Source: Desmodus rotundus (Eukaryota > Chordata > Mammalia > Chiroptera > Phyllostomidae). Taken from it: a stretch of 64,000 bases of DNA. The stretch is from the NCBI RefSeq assembly GCF_022682495.2, contig NW_026527293.1, positions 24,945 to 88,944 of the forward strand. The letters are read 5' to 3'. The notes beneath the pieces are model-generated. The model had not been told where the DNA came from. It ran no database searches and saw only the letters and a program-made list of their open reading frames with translations. This document shows, in pieces, positions 60,065 to 64,000 of this stretch (within the stretch, counting starts at the first letter, position 1; each line of letters starts with the position of its first letter). A program made the position numbers and the translations under genes.

Positions 60065-61033
60065 CATTCACCTGCGGCGAACCCGGGCCCAGTTGAGCAA
60101 GATCAGGCCCCAGGGCAGGAGCCTGGGGAAGCATCTTGAGCCCTGGTGCCCAGGGCTAGGGAATTTCCCGGGGGCTCTCTCGTGGTCCAGGTGCCCTCTC
60201 TCGCCCGTGGAGTGCCCACCCCATTCCTTAACCACCGCAGGACACCTGCATCCCGAGATAAGCGGCCCTGTGCCTCCAGGGGCCTCGGACACATGGGGCG
60301 GGGGTGCCAGTAAATGGCCTATGTGGAGGCAAACCCGCAGACACCACCGTCCAGTCACCACCACCCCGAAGATCCCCCTGTTCTTCCATCCGTAAAGGGA
60401 TCCCCCTTTACGGATGGAAGAACAGGGGGGAGGCCCCCAGGAGATGGCTTTTGTCCGAGCCGGGGCTGGCCAGTTTCGGGCCCAGACTCGGAACCCCGCA
60501 TGCGCACCCAAGCCCCTCCACCACAAGCCTCACTCGGGGCAACATGCCCCACCCTTGAGTAACCAGGCCAGGTTCCCAGGTTCCCTGGGCACGTGACCCC
60601 GGAAACGGAAGCCCTTCCTGCCACCAGAGGACCTCACATTTTCCCCTGGCCACACTTCCCAGCAGTTCTCCCGCCCCCGCATAGGCAGAGTGCCCAGGGA
60701 GGACCTGGGGACCTGGGGCCAGGGCTGGGCCCAGCCACAGTTATGCGCCAGGTGAAGAGGGCCAGGGCGGGCGGTCCCCACCACCGTGGAAGGGTTCTCC
60801 AGGGGCGACTCAGGCCTGCGCCCCGCCTGGGCCCCTAAGAGTCTTGCTTTGGCTCAAACTGCCCCACCCTGCCCCGAGGTGTCAAACTTGGACCCACCTG
60901 CCTCCACTCTCTAGTATCTGCCCTAAACTACTCGAGAAGGGACTGTGACCAGTGCGACTTCGGTCCCCCAGCGCTCCAAGGCCCCCCCCAATAAACGCAT
61001 CCAAGGTCTCGGGTCCTTGGTGTCCGCCAATGA
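60065..61033 (+). repeat. Repeat unit 63 (type 3)
   Basis: Private gcatcttgagc, gggctagggaat, cacccaagccc, gtgaccccggaa, gccacagtt and ctctagtatctg. Cccaccccattcc with aggggcctcgg. Confidence 0.97.
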
Positions 61034-62002
61034 CATTCACTTGCGGCGAACCCGGGCCCAGTTGAGCAAGATCAGGCCCCAGGGCAGGAGCCTGGGGAAG
61101 CATCTGGAGCCCTGGTGCCCAGGGCTGGGGAATTTCCCGGGGGCTCTCTCGTGGTCCAGGTGCCCTCTCTCGCCCGTGGAGTGCCCACGCCATTCCTTAA
61201 CCACCGCAGGACACCTGCATCCCGAGATAAGCGGCCCTGTGCCTCCAGGGGCCTTGGTCACATGGGGCGGGGGTGCCAGTACACGGCCTACGTGGAGGCA
61301 AACCCGCAGACACCACCGTCCAGTCACCACCACCCCGAAGATCCCCCTGTTCTTCCATCCGTAAAGGGATCCCCCTTTACGGATGGAAGAACAGGGGGGA
61401 GGCCCCCAGGAGATGGCTTTTGTCCGAGCCGGGGCTGGCCAGTTTCGGGCCCAGACTCGGAACCCCGCATGCGCACCCAGGCCCCTCCACCACAAGCCTC
61501 ACTCGGGGCAACATGCCCCACCCTTGAGTAACCAGGCCAGGTTCCCAGGTTCCCTGGGCACGTGACCCGGGAAACGGAAGCCCTTCCTGCCACCAGAGGA
61601 CCTCACATTTTCCCCTGGCCACACTTCCCAGCAGTTCTCCCGCCCCCGCATAGGCAGAGTGCCCAGGGAGGACCTGGGGAACTGGGGCCAGGGCTGGGCC
61701 CAGCCACGGTTATGCGCCAGGTGAAGAGGGCCAGGGCGGGCGGTCCCCACCACCGTGGAAGGGTTCTCCAGGGGCGACTCAGGCCTGCGCCCCGCCTGGG
61801 CCCCTAAGAGTCTTGCTTTGGCTCAAACTGCCCCACCCTGCCCCGAGGTGTCAAACTTGGACCCACCTGCCTCCACTCTCTAATATCTGCCCTAAACTAC
61901 TCGAGAAGGGACTGTGACCAGTGCGACTTCGGTCCCCCAGCGCTCCAAGGCCCCCCCCAATAAACGCATCCAAGGTCTCGGGTCCTTGGTGTCCGCCAAT
62001 GA
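61034..62002 (+). repeat. Repeat unit 64 (type 1)
   Basis: Begins cattcacttgcgg, a private change in the unit-start landmark. Also gggccttggtcac. Ggggaactgggg is shared with unit 65. Confidence 0.97.
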
Positions 62003-62971
62003 CATTCACCTGCGGCGAACCCGGGCCCAGTTGAGCAAGATCAGGCCCCAGGGCAGGAGCCTGGGGAAGCCTCTGGAGCCCTGGTGCCCAGGGCTGGGGA
62101 ATTTCCCGGGGGCTCTCTCGTGGTCCAGGTGCCCTCTCTCGCCCGTGGAGTGCCCACGCCATTCCTTAACCACCGCAGGACACCTGCATCCCGAGATAAG
62201 CGGCCCTGTGCCTCCAGGGGGCTCGGACACATGGGGCGGGGGTGCCAGTAAATGGCCTATGTGGAGGCAATCCCGCAGACACCACCGTCCAGTCACCACC
62301 ACCCCGAAGATCCCCCTGTTCTTCCATCCGTAAAGGGATCCCCCTTTACGGATGGAAGAACAGGGGGGAGGCCCCCAGGAGATGGCTTTTGTCCGAGCCG
62401 GGGCTGGCCAGTTTCGGGCCCAGACTCGGAACCCCGCATGCGCACCCAGGCCCCTCCACCACAAGCCTCACTCGGGGCAACATGCCCCACCCTTGAGTAA
62501 CCAGGCCAGGTTCCCAGGTTCCCTGGGCACGTGACCCGGGAAACGGAAGCCCTTCCTGCCACCAGAGGACCTCACATTTTCCCCTGGCCACACTTCCCAG
62601 CAGTTCTCCCGCCCCCGCATAGGCAGAGTGCCCAGGGAGGACCTGGGGAACTGGGGCCAGGGCTGGGCCCAGCCACGGTTATGCGCCAGGTGAAGAGGGC
62701 CAGGGCGGGCGGTCCCCACCACCGTGGAAGGGTTCTCCAGGGGCGACTCAGGCCTGCGCCCCGCCTGGGCCCCTAAGAGTCTTGCTTTGGCTCAAACTGC
62801 CCCACCCTGCCCCGAGGTGTCAAACTTGGACCCACCTGCCTCCACTCTCTAATATCTGCCCTAAACTACTCGAGAAGGGACTGTGACCAGTGCGACTTCG
62901 GTCCCCCAGCGCTCCAAGGCCCCCCCCAATAAACGCATCCAAGGTCTCGGGTCCTTGGTGTCCGCCAATGA
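62003..62971 (+). repeat. Repeat unit 65 (type 2)
   Basis: Gaagcctctgg; ggggaactgggg as in unit 64. Its first two-thirds match unit 66 at every site compared. Confidence 0.97.
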
Positions 62972-63940
62972 CATTCACCTGCGGCGAACCCGGGCCCAGT
63001 TGAGCAAGATCAGGCCCCAGGGCAGGAGCCTGGGGAAGCCTCTGGAGCCCTGGTGCCCAGGGCTGGGGAATTTCCCGGGGGCTCTCTCGTGGTCCAGGTG
63101 CCCTCTCTCGCCCGTGGAGTGCCCACGCCATTCCTTAACCACCGCAGGACACCTGCATCCCGAGATAAGCGGCCCTGTGCCTCCAGGGGGCTCGGACACA
63201 TGGGGCGGGGGTGCCAGTAAATGGCCTATGTGGAGGCAATCCCGCAGACACCACCGTCCAGTCACCACCACCCCGAAGATCCCCCTGTTCTTCCATCCGT
63301 AAAGGGATCCCCCTTTACGGATGGAAGAACAGGGGGGAGGCCCCCAGGAGATGGCTTTTGTCCGAGCCGGGGCTGGCCAGTTTCGGGCCCAGACTCGGAA
63401 CCCCGCATGCGCACCCAGGCCCCTCCACCACAAGCCTCACTCGGGGCACCATGCCCCACCCTTGAGTAACCAGGCCAGGTTCCCAGGTTTCCTGGGCACA
63501 TGACCCGGGAAACGGAAGCCCTTCATGCCACCAGAGGACCTCACATTTTCCCCTGGCCACACTTCCCAGCAGTTCTCCCGCCCCCGCATAGGCAGAGTGC
63601 CCAGGGAGGACCTGGGGACCTGGGGCCAGGGCTGGGCCCCGCCACGGTTATGCTCCAGGTGAAGAGGGCCAGGGCGGGCGGTCCCCACCACCGTGGAAGG
63701 GTTCTCCAGGGGCGACTCAGGCCTGCGCCCCGCCTGGGCCCCTAAGAGTCTTGCTTTGGCTCAAACTGCTCCACCCTGCCCCGAGGTGTCAAACTTGGAC
63801 CCACCTGCCTCCACTCTCTAATATCTGCCCTAAACTACTCGAGAAGGGACTGTGACCAGTGCGACTTCGGTCCCTCAGCGCTCCAAGGCCCCCCCCAATA
63901 AACGCATCCAAGGTCTGGGGTCCTTGGTGTCCGCCAATGA
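62972..63940 (+). repeat. Repeat unit 66 (type 2 with a unit-33-like 3' half)
   Basis: The 5' half is identical by eye to unit 65. The 3' half carries ggggcaccatgcc, ggtttcctgggcacatgacc, cccttcatgcc and actgctccacc, as units 33 and 45. Private gttatgctcc. Confidence 0.97.
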
Positions 63941-64000
63941 CATTCACCTGCGGCGAACCCGGGCCCAGTGAGCAAGATCAGGCCCCAGGGCAGGAGCCTG
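63941..64000 (+). repeat. Repeat unit 67 (first 60 bp, cut by window end)
   Basis: Reads cccagtgagc, so it belongs to the deletion class. The array continues past the window. Confidence 0.95.

Larger units (their letters stand above)
1..64000 (+). repeat. GC-rich macrosatellite array, 969-bp unit, 66 full copies plus a partial
   Basis: The sequence 'cattcacctgcggcgaaccc' (one-base variant in unit 64) recurs every 966-970 bases across the window and the unit lengths add up exactly, so there is no unassigned stretch. All copies have the same orientation. Base composition is about 65% G+C by eye and CpG is common. No SINE, LINE, LTR junction, microsatellite expansion or non-repeat insert was seen. 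Both window ends lie inside the array. Units are near-identical, most pairs differing at roughly 5-20 sites. This is what is expected of a homogenised satellite or macrosatellite in a eukaryote. The family and species are not recognised. It might be a pericentromeric or subtelomeric satellite, or a chromatin-organising macrosatellite; the sequence alone does not decide. Confidence 0.97.

Noticed and set aside
1..64000. A giant repetitive protein, since 969 is divisible by 3 and frames stay in register
   Set aside because: Every frame on both strands contains stops within each unit. The longest open stretch is about 230 codons and units of 968, 967 and 966 bp break the register.
1..64000. CRISPR array
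   Set aside because: The repeat is about 1 kb with no short repeat-spacer alternation, and there are no unique spacers.
1..64000. rDNA or tRNA/5S gene cluster
   Set aside because: No tRNA B-box or 5S internal control region was seen, and nothing resembles conserved rRNA.

Overview
The whole window is one uninterrupted head-to-tail tandem array, and I could find no gene in it. I count 66 complete copies of a 969-bp unit plus the first 60 bp of a 67th, all in the same orientation. Neither end of the array is in the window, so it is longer than 64 kb. No transposon, unrelated insert, inversion or gap interrupts it. Unit lengths are 969 bp in 53 copies, 970 in one, 968 in ten, 967 in one and 966 in one. 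Units differ mainly by shared single-base variants.

Such an array points to a eukaryote. A unit of about 1 kb, roughly two-thirds G+C and rich in CpG, with vertebrate-like factor motifs and AATAAA, fits a vertebrate (perhaps mammalian) GC-rich satellite or macrosatellite. I do not recognise the family, and species and chromosome cannot be told from the sequence.

Layout: units are numbered 1-67, each beginning at its 'cattcacctg'. A cluster of variants near unit bases 232-265 sorts them into types: type 1 (tacacgg, tacgtgg, gcaaacc; 13 units), type 1h (as 1 but caaacacgc; 7), type 2 (taaatgg, tatgtgg, gcaatcc; 21), type 3 (taaatgg, tatgtgg, gcaaacc; 9), type 4 (taaacgg, tacgtgg, gcaaacc; 15) and one hybrid. 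Types 1 and 1h dominate at 1-16 kb, type 2 at 19-52 kb, and 53-62 kb is mixed. Larger duplications lie on top: a block of about 6 kb repeated 6,782 bp (7 units) downstream (about 16.2-22.2 kb and 23.0-29.0 kb), 3-unit duplications at 33.9-39.7 kb and 40.7-46.5 kb, and near-identical neighbouring units at 58-64 kb. This is the pattern expected of unequal exchange and gene conversion.

Each unit carries a 56-bp hairpin (26-bp perfect arms, 4-nt loop) intact in 54 of 66 units, a G-quadruplex motif, and matches to kappaB, Sp1, CTCF-like (two), YY1-like, NRF1-like, E-box and ETS motifs, plus AATAAA. The regulatory reading is inference from short motifs. Many open frames exist because stop codons are scarce in GC-rich DNA, but they overlap on all frames, are shifted by 1-bp indels and match no family I know, so none is called as a gene.
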